Made by a program: the position numbers and the translations under genes
Shown: positions 33,974 through 44,599 of the stretch, in pieces
Position numbering within the stretch: the stretch's first letter is position 1
Layout of the letters: every line of letters begins with the position of its first letter
Origin: Ligula intestinalis
Lineage: Eukaryota; Platyhelminthes; Cestoda; Diphyllobothriidea; Diphyllobothriidae
Direction of reading: 5' to 3'
Assembly (NCBI GenBank): GCA_036362985.1
Contig: JAYGXS010000004.1
Coordinates: 3,133,710-3,197,709 of the forward strand
Length of the DNA stretch: 64,000 nt
Notes under the pieces: model-generated
Told to the model about the DNA's origin: nothing
The model's input: only the letters and a program-made list of their open reading frames with translations
The model's database searches: none

Positions 33974-34284
33974 AAATGAAGATGCACAGGGGACGCGGAA
34001 GACGTTCAATGAGACAGTGCCGCAGCGGTACCGCCTTGACCATTCCTAGCTCGAGGGCCTTTGTGAAGGGCAGAATTCGGCATACCGTGGGATCACTATG
34101 TTCACAAATAAAGATGTCCCCAGTCTGCTTGTCAATTAGGCCATTTTTGAGAGCCCTGGAGAAGGTGATCCACTCGTTGGAAATGTCCTTTCTTTCCGGA
34201 GCCTTGGTCATGCTACCGCTACGACGAACCGGACACAAGATTCCCTCGACTCTATATACCAACGCGTGGTTCAGTGATTTGTCT
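33974..34284 (-). CDS. Plakin-family gene, plakin-repeat exon, most 3' seen
   Basis: Exon after a TTCTAG acceptor. Its first base completes the lysine codon (AA plus A) left by the exon ending at 41197, so the phase fits exactly. It encodes degenerate plakin repeats: EWITFSRALKNGLIDKQTGD and ILPFTKALELGMVKAV follow the usual pattern (L/I-x-x-A-x-x-x-G, then I-D-x-x-T-G). Such repeats bind intermediate filaments or other partners in vertebrate plakins. The frame ends in TAA at 33974, but this may be past an unseen donor, because the last residues (RLPRPLCIFI) look unlike a repeat. Confidence 0.7.
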
Positions 34285-34568
34285 CTAGAAATGCACAGAG
34301 AGCAAGGGAGAGAATTCATGTAGTGTATCTCTTGTCTCATACGAGATCCTTTTTGGGGCAAGCTAATAAAGCCTACCATGGACAGATGAACATTGCCGGC
34401 AGGGTTCGTTTTGATTACAGTAGAAGCCACTGGTGGAGCTCAAGAATGAACTCCAAGACAGAACGGGCAGAGTGGGTTCAGTTAACGATTGATAAGCATT
34501 TATAAACGAAACTGTATCATCTGCAAATACAAGCAAGGATACGTGTCCCAGGAAGTTAGTGAGAAAAT

Positions 34569-35432
34569 TCGATCGCCACGACAACACTTTCATTCGGCTG
34601 ACGTTTCGACATCCGCCGCGGATACTTCATGAGAGACGTGAACAGAAAGCATTAGCAGAAGGAGGTAACAAAAACACAGGAATTTTCCTAAATTCTTGCT
34701 ATACAGTCGTGTAAACTGAGAATTACTTGAGTCATATTTCACGTGCCCCCAGTCCATAAAGAAGTGCAACGACTTGCCCAATCCATATTCAGTTCTGAGG
34801 CTGAATTTGGCCAAAGTAGGTCGCCATTTGGGGAACGCACAGGCCACCGCGTCGTCTTAGGCCAACACCGGGAACCAGGTGGCCGAGCAATCATCACGTC
34901 CAATTCCCCCACGCGTGATGAAAGTTCCGCAAGTCGGTGCTCGCAGCTTAACACTTTGACTGCGACGTGCGCCATATTTGGTACATGCAGTAATGTCCGA
35001 AACTGCGACTAGGACTAAAGTAATGGAGGTTTAAAAAACATCACCCCAGGGGCAAGCAGACTATTTTGAGAGTCGCAGTCAAAGTGTTAAGAGGAGCCTA
35101 ACGGACAGTTAGCGGGCAGCCAGCATGCAAGCAGCGGCGTGTACCGATCGATAGTGCACCGTTGGATAAGTAACCAGGACAGCGTAATAACTAGTCGTTA
35201 GGCCTGCCCTCAACACCGCATGTCAGCAATCTAGCAATCAACATACAAGAGGGCAATTATCGTTAATTTTCACTATTTTTCATATGTATGCAGTGATGAC
35301 CCTTTCCTATAAATGCTGCAAGTTCCTGTGCATTTGATATCCGCTTCTGCTACAGCTTTCTCTGCTGATAAAGAAACCGCGACGGATCCCGAAACCCCAG
35401 GCAAATAGAAATGTTGTGCCAGCGATCGAATT
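34569..35432. mobile_element. Long hammerhead-bounded inverted-repeat element
   Basis: The left boundary motif is on the minus strand (34569-34640: hairpin ATCCGCGGCGGAT, then GTCGAAACGTCAGCC). The right one is on the plus strand (35358-35432: CTGATAA, CGCGACGG, GAAACCCC). The tails CGATCGCCACGACAACA and TGTTGTGCCAGCGATCG are complementary. About 70 bp inside the right end it shares a block with the 45876-46150 element (TATGCAG and CCTATAAATGCTG). No ORF of note. It lies about 285 bp from a plakin exon. Confidence 0.6.
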
Positions 35433-36849
35433 TTCTTCTCAGTCTATCATTTTACATCCCAAACTCGAAGAGTGTGCTTACTATTGGGGTCACCGCAGTA
35501 CCTTTTTTCTCTTTGCTGCTTAAACTGCGATATAATGTAATTGAATAGGTTGATGTCCTATGTAGAATTATTTTTGTAAGTAACATAGCCCGGGCCAAAG
35601 TAATAAAACAAATGGTCATATTAATACGAAATAAGTAGGCAGTTTTGCAAGTTAATCAAAGGCGTGTTTATCCCCTTAATATATTGTTGCCAAATAAAAA
35701 AGAAAATCGGATAACGTTTTCAGTCATTGTTTGCATTGTTTGGTTCATATATTTTTACTTCTGCCGCTTACTGTTTAGTAAGAAATGCAAAATCTGTTTA
35801 TCTAAACGCCCAAGAAGGTCGGCCGCACCACATACCACACAATACTTTGCGGTTTTAAACATTTCCATTGGGCGCCGTGCCGGACATGGCGTGAAATCTT
35901 CAATCTACAAGTGCCATGCGCAGTAACCAATGGCGCATGCTAGGAGCCCGTGTTTGAGCATTATTGGCTCAGCGCCAAATGGAAAATTCTGGGGGGGGGG
36001 GGAATATGAAGGCTAACCCCTTTCGTTGGACCATTTCACAAGATTCCAATGATACCTTGGGGGAACACGCCAAAAGGACAGGAATAAACAGACTTCAACG
36101 ATATTTTCGATTCAATTGCCTGTGGCAAGTTTCTAGGCAGGGTTTTGGGCGTATCCGAATTCAAATGATGCACGCGCTTTCCCTGAGAGCTTTGCGAACC
36201 ACTTATATTTTGAAGTACTGTCACGTAGGCGTTAAGATAGGCGATGTAGCGGGCAGCAATTAGCGCTGCTGCGATTATGGAGATTAGCGAGCCATTCGGT
36301 TGTACTTTAAAGCGATTAGAGCCACCTTAGTACAGACCAGCGCTGTTTTCTTAGACCCTTTGATAATATTGCCTTTTTACTGGCCTTTGCTTTTTCAAAC
36401 CTGCCTTCTCTTCACACCAGGCTACTGTGATATACATTTGACTGGTATGGATAGATTAAACGAAGTACTGGCAATGCCCATCTTCTGATCAAACTATTAT
36501 AGGCAGAAATGCACTGCCGACAAGGACAGAAGAGATTAAAACGGCCACCAGCCAGTTATGTCTAAACCAAGGCGCTGCACAAACCAACGCACTCAAAACT
36601 ACGCCAGGGTCCACGTTTCGTCGCCAGTTTTTTGATCAGAAATGTGCAGAATGGATGATAGGACCTAATCGAACGGTAACAAAATGCAGTCCTCCCGTTG
36701 CGCTTTCGAGTTCGCTCTCGTGCTCAACAGCTGGCATATAAAATAGGCAGAAATACATTACGCAAAAATAAAATGGAGACTGGCTTATAAGTCATTAAAG
36801 GTCATTCCAATCACCATTGTTTTTGTCGGTTAGGTCTATCTGCCTATGG
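35433..36849. other. Unassigned stretch with a G12 run
   Basis: No gene seen. A G homopolymer lies at 35991-36002. Sequence just before 36850 is ordinary AT-rich DNA ending in the presumed TA target. Confidence 0.4.
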
Positions 36850-37154
36850 TATAGGGTGTTTCACAAAAATGTATACACCCTTTAAGTAATTGTAAATTTG
36901 GTGGTTATTATAATTTTATTATTTCAAAAGTTTAAAAAATTGGAAAGTATTATTTAATTGAAATATTGTTTTCCAGGAAAAAATTTGAACAAGACAACGA
37001 TTACGAAATTAACAAGACTTGTTTCTGACATACAAGTTCGTGACCTCTTATTCAACAGCAGACGGTCATCGCCTGTTAACAATATAATTAACTGTCCAAT
37101 TTAGTCTCAGCCTCGAAGGGTGAAACTTTATAGGTAACGAGAGTGTAAACAGGA

Positions 37155-37293
37155 CATATTACCGTAAGACAGAGAAACCAGCATGGCCATTTCGGCCTCA
37201 TTAGGCGTCGTCAACTGGATATACTCAACTCAAGTGTAGCAGCGTAATGAGGCAAAAATGGCCATGCTGGATTCTCTGTCTTACGGTAATATG
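37155..37293. repeat. Strong 49-bp-arm foldback
   Basis: Arms at 37155-37203 and 37245-37293 are near-perfect inverted copies (outer ends CATATTACCGTAAGACAGAG and its complement), with a 41-bp loop. MITE-like hairpin inside the 5' part of the PLE-containing unit. Confidence 0.9.
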
Positions 37294-37457
37294 TTTTAAA
37301 AATAACAAAAATGTTACTTCTACTTAGTAAGTAACAATACAATTAGCCATGTAGCAAGGTTCGGGGGATGCCGTAGACACTAAAAATCATAAAACTGGGC
37401 GGGTGTGCCCTGCAACTGATCATTGTACGCCTTTCTACTAGAGTAAAAACAATTGAT

Positions 37458-37819
37458 CATAAATGTGGGTGCATGGTGAGGGGGTAGAGTAGTGGGAATG
37501 TAGTTATCACAGCATGGCAGTTCATCTTCCTGAAAGCCTGTAGGACGTGTTTAAAGTGCAGGGGTTTTGGGCTGGGGGCGGGGTAGCAGTCCTTTGGTAG
37601 CAGCGAAAAATAGAACGCTGTAAGCAGCTAGATCATGTGATTAAATTCTCATTGCCATGGTAATGGCCGGTAAACTCATTTTCCCGCACGCATCCTCGTT
37701 CTCCGTTAGGACTTACCGCCCCCCCCCCCCCCCCCCCCCGTTTTCATGAGCATGAACCGCCATGCTGTGACAACTACCTCCCCCCCTCCTCTACCCCTCA
37801 CCATGCGCCCACATCTATG
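37458..37819. repeat. Inverted repeat with 78-bp arms and C21 spacer tract
   Basis: Left arm 37458-37534 (GGTGCATGGTGAGGGGGTAG, TATCACAGCATGGCAGTTCAT) pairs with right arm 37742-37819. The spacer ends in a run of 21 C (37719-37739). No coding sequence. Confidence 0.8.
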
Positions 37820-38077
37820 ACTTATTGCTTCAACTCTCGTTGTTTACCAAATTTCAAGTGCCTTTGCCTTTTTCATAATATTTATTGTTTTTCTCTGCAT
37901 TTTGACTAGATTTTAAATAAATGAGAATGAGAGAAGCCATTGACGAGGAGTGTCCCCAAATACCAAGAGCATTGTTTAACGTGGTGTGCGATTCCATTAC
38001 TTCGCGTCATCAGCAGTGTCTCAATCAAAATTGACGTCAGTTTGAGTACAAGCAGTGAAAAAAACATTATAAAATGA

Positions 38078-40561
38078 TATTTAAGTTCCGCGGTGTTAAA
38101 GGAACTCAATGGATTCCTCAAGTTTGACACCAGGCTTGCTGAGGCAAACGTAACAGCCAAATTCCTATCAGAATGTATAGACCGAGGTGAATACCCAAGA
38201 CAGTACTGGAAAAGTTTACGAATAAACCATATAGCCGTTTCTATGGCTTCACTAAGAAGACATGCAGAAAGTTACCTGGAGACTGTTAACGCCGGAATTC
38301 TGGAACTTCAAAGAAACCGAAGTCAGAGAGCAGCGGTTCTCGACCGTCTTGAAACTCTAGAGAGAGTAGCGTTTGAAGACTATGTACAAACAATAAGAAA
38401 CAGAAGAATCGAGGCCAGGTGGACTAAACTTCTTCGAAGTGTCCAACCAATAAAAGCACCGACCACCCTCCCAAACAATCCGGAGAGGTACGTGCATAAC
38501 TATTCCTCAATCCGTCTTGACAAAACCCTCATAGAAGTACTATCCCTAGGCCCTAGATTCTGTATTGCAAGAAAAAGGCTGAGACAAATAGAATTAGAAA
38601 CTGAATTTGAGAGCCTCTTCAACCAAACCTCCGATCTAAAATCTTCCATGCCTAAAGAAGTTGATTATCTAAAGTCAACCCTGGTTAACTGTTGCCAACA
38701 GTACTTAAGAAAGACTCCAATGAACAAAGGCCCCTTAACAAAAGCCCACCTTGATAGCCTAAAAGAGCTATGAAGAAATGAAAATATCGTGCTAACCAGA
38801 CCAGACAAAGGATCTGGAATAGTACTAATGGATAAAAATGATTACGTCGCAAAACTAGAAGCAATTTTAGCAGATCATACAAAGTTCTCAAAAGCTGAGA
38901 AGGACAAAGATCGCACAGATACTGTTGAAGGTCAGCTGACTACAATTCTCAAAGAGCTCCATAAAGAAGGTCTTTTGACTGACAAAGAGCTTGAAACACT
39001 AAGACCTGTAGGAACGACCATACCTAGAATGTATGGACTTCCGAAAATTCACAAACAGGGTCTACCCTTACGTCCTATCCTAGATATGAGAAACTCCCCT
39101 CACCACACCATTGCTAAATGGCTGGTAGAAAAGTTGAAACCTCTTGGAAGTTACATGTATCCTCGAAGCCTGAAAGACACATTTGAATTTGTGAAAGCTA
39201 TAAAGAATATGAACGTTGCAAGAAGTAAGATGCTCTCACTGGATGTATCGTCACTATTCACCAACGTACCCGTAGCAGAAACCATAAACTACCTCTGCGA
39301 CGTTATTCGGGACACGAACTACCAGATAGGTATGCCCGTGAAAACCCTCAAAGATTTCCTCACGCAATGCACACAAAATGTCCAATTTCTCTGCAATGGT
39401 CAGTTTTACAGACAGATTGATGGTGTGGCGATGGGCTCACCACTTGGACCGTTTCTTGCAAATGTCTTTATGGGCAAGATCGAGAAAACGAGTCTAGGGA
39501 ACACCATCAATGACCTTGCATTCTACGGTCGATATGTAGATGATATCTTCTGTTTGACTGACTATAACACTGACATTGACGCCTTGGTCGCGAAGTTTAA
39601 CAGCGCTCACCCATCGCTCAAGTTTTCTGCTGAGACTGAAGTGGACGATGAAATTGCGTTCCTTGACGTCCTTCTGCGAATGCAAGAGGATGGATTTATC
39701 CTACGCAGGGTTTTCCGAAAGAAAACCTGGACAGGACAATACACTAACTTCCACAGTTTTGTCCCTCTCAATATAAAACGAAATCTGGTCCAAGGATTAG
39801 CAGCTAGAATACGACAGATCTGTTCTCCTGAAACTGTCGAAGCAGAACTCCAACAGCTGCAGCATACACTAATTGAAAATGCGTACCCGGAAAGGTTCAT
39901 CCGCAGAAATATTGGTGAACGCGCCAAAAAGCCTGTCACCTTAACTGCAGAAAAGAAAGACGTGTTCATAAGACTGCCTTTCTTAGGCGATGCAACCAGC
40001 GAGCTGGTCAGACGACGCTTGAGGACTGCAATCACAAACGCTTTCCCAGCGGCGAACTTACGGGTGCTCTTCAAGAACTCTCCCCTCCTACGATTGGCAG
40101 GTAAAGACAGACTCCCTTTGAAGGCCACATCAATGTGCATTTACTCTTTCACTTGCTCCTGTGGAGCGGGATACATCGGCCGTACAACGAGGCATCTCGA
40201 AAAGAGGGTACGTGAGCACATACCGACCTGGCTAAGTAAAGGTGAAACTAGATCGATCTCGGGTGCTATTCTCGCACATCTAGTTGATACGAACCATCGA
40301 GTCGATACTAACGAAGCCTTTAAGGTGGTCTACAGGACACCATCTAATTTTTCCAAAGGTCTACGCCAACGGATGCTAGCTACAGCCGAAGCAGTGGCTA
40401 TAAGGATAGCAAATCCAGTGCTGTGTTGTCAGAAGACTCTGACACAAGCTCTGTCACTTCCATGGCCTAAACCGACATCAGGTGGCGATAGAATTTCGCC
40501 CCTCCCAACAAGCGACCATCCCTCAAACAACACGCTGACATGGCCTACATGCGCAAACTGA
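38078..40561 (+). pseudogene. Penelope-like element polyprotein, one in-frame stop
   Basis: Single open frame of about 827 codons broken only by TGA at 38771-38773. The context KEL-stop-RNENIVLTRPDKG suggests CGA to TGA, a C-to-T change. Order: N-terminal region; RT from about 38800 (RPDKGSGIVLMDK, YGLPKIHKQGLPLRPI, LSLDVSSLFTNVP, GVAMGSPLGPFLANVFMGK, catalytic YVDD at 39533-39544, DVLLRMQEDGF); basic linker (AEKKDVFIRLPFLGD); GIY-YIG nuclease (CIYSFTCSCGAGYIGRTTRH, about 40134-40193) with helix LEKRVREHIPTW; and tail PWPKPTSGGD. The protein would nick target DNA and copy the element RNA. The frame opens at 38078 without an ATG. Apart from the stop it looks intact and recent. Confidence 0.9.
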
Positions 40562-40671
40562 CATAGTCCGCGTTGGCCAATTAGCGCCCGTGTTAGATAG
40601 TTATTGATTTTTCTTCCCATTTAAACTTTTTTTTTGTTATGTACAGCGTCAATTTCCCTTGCAAATGTTTG

Positions 40672-40735
40672 GTCTGATGAAGAGTTGCTGAAAACAATTG
40701 TTTGCCAAAAACTGACTTCTAAAATGATATTTGTA
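40672..40735 (+). ncRNA. Possible hammerhead remnant in PLE 3' UTR
   Basis: CTGATGA at 40674-40680, about 115 bp after the PLE stop, followed by AGAGTTGCTGAAAAC and a pairing CAATTG segment. The position is that expected of a PLE hammerhead, but the GAAACGTC box is not clear. Confidence 0.35.
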
Positions 40736-41196
40736 AATATTTCTACTTTTTTGAAATAAGAAAATTATAATAAACACCAGGTTTACAATTATTTAGAATT
40801 TGTACGCATTTTTCGGGACACCCTGTAGATGCTAGCAGCTGCTATCGGAGGCCGAGAGCGAACTGGAAGGCACAATGGAATGAGTGCGTTCCGCACCTAT
40901 GTACCATTGATATAAATAGCTTCGCTGCAAACTTTTAAAAGCTAGTAGCAGTCCAATTCTTTCATTGGAGAAGTGCCCACTTAAAAATGGCAGGAAATTA
41001 TTTTTTATCTAAATCACTTGCTGTATTTATTGTTGACTAATATGTTCAATTTAAACCAATGATTCATAAAATTTCTGCCTTGCGTACAAGATATCTGCAA
41101 CAAATCTGTAGGTTCCCAATATGAAATGTCTTGATGACAAAATAAAACAGTGTTCAGTCCTCAACCAATAGAGGACACAGTCCCTTAGTGACTCAC

Positions 41197-41515
41197 TTTG
41201 AATATTCCGAAAAATTGACTTTCTCATTGGAGCACGAATCTACACTCAGAATGTCCATGCGCACGGCGTCCTCGAAGGAGAGTTTCTGCCTGTTGGCCGT
41301 GTCGTAGACGAAGAAGCGTTGTTTCTGCTGTTCCTGACTCAGCCGCACCTCCTCGGATTCTGAGGAGACGCCCTCGAAGCCCGCGATGCCATGCTTCAAG
41401 GCACTGCGAATACTCAGCTGTCGTTTCCGCGCCGTATCGTATACTGCCGTGATTCTTTGCCGGAGTGTGGGGTTTTTGATGATGACGTAGCCCACATCCA
41501 GATCCAATGAAGTGT
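41197..41515 (-). CDS. Plakin-family gene, plakin-repeat exon
   Basis: Internal exon with acceptor TTTAAG before 41515 and a strong donor (AAA then GTGAGT) after 41197. Entry phase matches the previous exon (G plus AC gives Asp). It encodes DTSLDLDVGYVIIKN, then two plakin-type repeats: ITAVYDTARKRQLSIRSALK with HGIAGFEG, and FFVYDTANRQKLSFEDAVRM with DILSVDS. These match the (V)x-D-x-x-(T/N)-x-x-x-L-S-x-x-x-A-x-x-x-G/D-I pattern. Between them is an acidic Glu/Gln-rich spacer. Repeats of this kind form the C-terminal modules of plectin and desmoplakin relatives. Confidence 0.82.
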
Positions 41516-41563
41516 CTTAAATGGGGGATAGAGAAAAGAAAGGGCTATTTGAGAAAAGGCAGA

Positions 41564-41632
41564 TGCGATCGCTGAGATAGAAACTTTTTTTTCTTGACGT
41601 TTGGGAATCATGCTCGAAATCACCGACAGCAG
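41564..41632 (-). repeat. Degenerate hammerhead-like terminal motif in intron
   Basis: Outer end GCGATCGCTGAGA and inner TTCTTGACGTTTGGGAATCATG follow the family, but the hairpin and CTGATGA are lost. It sits about 50 bp upstream of a plakin exon. Confidence 0.4.
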
Positions 41633-41639
41633 ATAAAAG

Positions 41640-43400
41640 TAATTCCTACACGGGGGCTAGCAGTCGATAAGCTGCCTATCTAGCGGTAGCTTTTTTCGTT
41701 CTAGTAGTACAAAGGCCTGATAATCGCGAGTCATTAAAAACTTACGAGGCCCGTTACAGAGCATTACTGGAATCGAATTGATTTCGCACGAAAAGTTTCC
41801 TTATTAATTCCAAAAGCGGTGCTAGTCGGTAAGGGCAATCTCTGGTGATATGGTGGATGATGCAGAACATCTACCTTTGACTCCTGTGGCCATTTTCTTG
41901 CCATTTGTACAGTAGGTAGCCTATCGTTTTCGTGATATAAAATACGAGTTGATCAGTTGACCAACCTAGGCTATTTTCCGCAAGTGTTTAGACGAGTTGG
42001 TCCAGCCGCTTGCAATTTACTTCTATCGTGATCGATTAACCATTTTCCATGAAATCATAAGTGCTTAAACCTGTGCTCGACTACCAAACACTACGCATTA
42101 GCTTTTTTGAAGAATATTCTGCTTTGGAATGTGAGTAGGTAGGTGTTTTTTCGTCCAACCGCTATGTTTTTACATTTCGGGTCATTTTCTTGGAGTCCTT
42201 TTTACTCACATCTTTTTGATCAATTTAAAAATGAAGAAATCTTGTGACGAGAACATGGTTATCTCTATTGGACCTTAAGTTCATATGGAACTCACATAGC
42301 CAAATTTTTTACTTATTATTCTTTGCTTGCTAACACCCAGTATCGGCGACAATGCATGTGAACTTTGAGATGGATTTGACTCGATGGTAAATATCTGTTG
42401 GTCATTATCCAACTTTGATTTTGGCCGACAGTATGGCTCATTCCTAAATTCAAAGTTACCGGAACAAGATACAACAAACGAATTTAGTACTGCCTGTTTT
42501 TTATTAGCATAAGAGCGAAATAATGCATTAATATTCCGCGCTGTCTGTGGTGCTTTATTTCCACGTAAGAACATTCCCTTATTGTCCAAAGCTTTAAAAC
42601 TCCTACAGAAGTTAAGCACCAGATGTATCAGCAGCAAAATATGGGGTGAAATGACCATTTGTCCGAAGTGGCTATGCATTGCCTTGACACAGGACACACC
42701 TTAGCATGGGACAAAACACGTATCGTTGGGGTTTGCCCCTCCAAAAAGGCTGAGCATTTCTTGAGGCCATGCACTCCGATGCTTCATGTGTAAACTGGCG
42801 TATCGGGTTGGCTGGAGTGTACAAACACCTCAAGGAAAGGTGGAAGAGATTGCAACCGATAACTATGGACCAACATGAACCGCAATTAGTGCCCACACAG
42901 GATGACGTGAACTGAATCCAGACCGACGCAAATTACAGTTGTCAATTAGCCATTACGCCATTGCGACTGCTAATTATGGCCACCGCTAGACGACTATAAA
43001 ACTGTACAAGCACTTTGAAATGTTAGTTATTCTTTGCAAATTTTTCTCAAGTCGGACGACAACTTGGATCCAGTGTCGAAAATTCACTGAATAAATTTCC
43101 TTATATTCCCAAAGGACGTCTTTCCTTGAAATTTAATTTCTTGGGATGCCTGCCTCCCAGTTAATACAAAAGACGTATCAGATAGAGAAAATATCTGCGA
43201 CAGCTTTCTTACAAAAAACATGAGTATATCAAAATATAATAAAAGAGAAATAAGAAGTTTCAAAAGTTTTCCATATGCCTCACTACAATATTTTTGAGGT
43301 CCAAAGTTCGCATTGCTAGCGCCTAACGACTCATGTACTTCTAACAGAGGCTGTTACCAATACAATCCAGAATAATGGGGTGAATATTTTTTTCCCTTGG
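41640..43400. other. Plakin intron, unassigned content
   Basis: Intron between the exons ending at 43410 and starting at 41515. A 138-codon minus frame (42281-42697) has no family features and no good splice context. Confidence 0.45.
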
Positions 43401-43409
43401 GCTACTCAC

Positions 43410-43796
43410 CAGACAGTGCCTTGCACAATTTCTTTCCACCATGATGCCTCTTCACTACAGCCATCGGGAAGACGGGTCCCTCATCGAGGAAGGCGCTGTT
43501 TCGGCCGCTGTGTCCGGTCCGTTTCTTGGGACTGCTAACAGGCAGGTCAATGGATCGATAACGGCTGGCGTACTGATGAGCGATTGTCAGGTCGCCGGAG
43601 CCCCAGGTATCGTATGGTCGGCGCGGTGACATACTGGCAGATTTCTTGCGCAACGTGATATGATACTCCTTCACTGTCTGGTCGCCATCGTTGACGTCTT
43701 TGGTGGGCGCCTCGTACACAAACATACGGTCATGTGAACCCGGTGCTAGAGGCGGAAGTCCCTCCACCTTTTTGTTGTGTTTAGAACTGGTCTTAC
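43410..43796 (-). CDS. Plakin-family gene, basic linker exon
   Basis: Internal exon of 387 nt with acceptor TTCTTCAG and donor GTGAGT. It enters and leaves in phase 1, so it can be skipped without a frameshift. It encodes KTSSKHNKKVEGLPPLAPGS, DRMFVYEAPTKDVNDGDQ, KEYHITLRKKSASMSPRRPY and a Ser/Arg/Gly-rich region ending GGKKLCKALSG. I see no known fold; composition suggests a flexible basic linker before the plakin repeats, possibly with phosphorylation sites. Splice phase links it exactly to the next exon (41515). A second copy lies 660 bp upstream on the gene strand. Confidence 0.8.
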
Positions 43797-44293
43797 CTGA
43801 AGAAAGATTAAGGGAAACGGTAAGGTTGAGCGTGGGGGACGGGGGGTCGAAATATCTGGTGCTCGCATCATTAGAAGTGGACTATCTGCAAAAGCTAGAT
43901 CGTTGGGCAGTGGGGATCGGCCATGTAGGCAGATTGCCTCCCCGCCCACGCCTGACATGGCAGGGCAAAGGAAATACTCCGAAATACTCCCTGTGCCAAA
44001 TTCTAGTGGTATGGTGGGAGTTTAGATTAGTGTTGGTGTTAAAATTAGATTTGGCGAGTGGGTTAAGGTCAAGTTAGTGTTGGGATCCACGGTGATATTT
44101 GGCGTTAAGGTTAAGATTAGGACGGGGAAATCTTGCGCAATTCCACTGGTATTAAGGGGGAGCTCCTAGTTCCTGCATTGCGGAGCACATCTGCAATTCT
44201 CACTAAGTAAGCTTTCTTCTCTCGTGTACCTCATCAGCAAACCACCTCTACGCCGAAAGAAGCAGCAGTTGAAACTAGTTCATCTGTACGTAC

Positions 44294-44455
44294 TGGCTGC
44301 GTTCTTTGTCAACGTAATGTGGTACTCCTTCTGTGCCTGGTCGCCATCATTGATGTCCTTGGCGGGCGGCTCGTACACAAACATGCGCCCACATGAATCC
44401 GGTGTGGGAGGTGGGAGACCCTCCACCTTCTTGCTGTGTTTAGAACTGGTCTTCT
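44294..44455 (-). CDS. Duplicated, possibly alternative, copy of the linker exon
   Basis: Homologous to the first 160 nt of the 43410-43796 exon. The AG acceptor is kept (TTCCTCCAG), with the same entry phase. It encodes KTSSKHSKKVEGLPPPTPDS, MFVYEPPAKDINDGDQ and KEYHITLTKNAA. A GTACGT donor then gives exit phase 1, so the copy could replace or join the other exon in frame. Without that donor the frame meets TGA three codons later. Differences from copy 1 include conservative changes (V/I, N/S), but no expression evidence is available. It could equally be a decaying duplicate. Confidence 0.55.
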
Positions 44456-44599
44456 CTGGAGGAAGATTAAGAGAAACGGTTAGACAGTTTGCTGGCGATT
44501 TGAAATAATTGGTGCCCGCATCATTAGAAGTAAATTATCTGCAAAAAATAGATCGTTAGTTGTAAATGCGTAGTGCAGATCATAGATTTGTCTAGATTT

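Larger units (their letters stand above)
36852..40825 (+). mobile_element. Near-intact PLE between terminal inverted repeats
   Basis: Terminal sequences are inverted copies over about 80 bp (left TAGGGTGTTTCACAAAAATG, right end reverse-complement CAGGGTGTCCCGAAAAATGC). Further shared blocks are TAATTGTAAA and TATTATAATTTT. TA flanks both ends (36850-36851 and 40826-40827). The only coding content is a PLE. Two readings: a PLE whose own terminal repeats are inverted, as PLE terminal repeats may be, or a PLE that landed inside a TA-targeting Tc1/mariner-like non-autonomous element. The 5' region also holds two nested inverted repeats. Confidence 0.7.

Noticed and set aside
42281..42697. 138-codon minus frame as a further plakin exon
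   Set aside because: No plakin-like pattern, and the flanking exons (43410 and 41515) already join in phase without it.
43691..44508. Plus-strand frames of 128 and 94 codons that resemble each other
   Set aside because: They are antisense to the duplicated plakin exon; the resemblance comes from the duplication, and the coding strand is minus.
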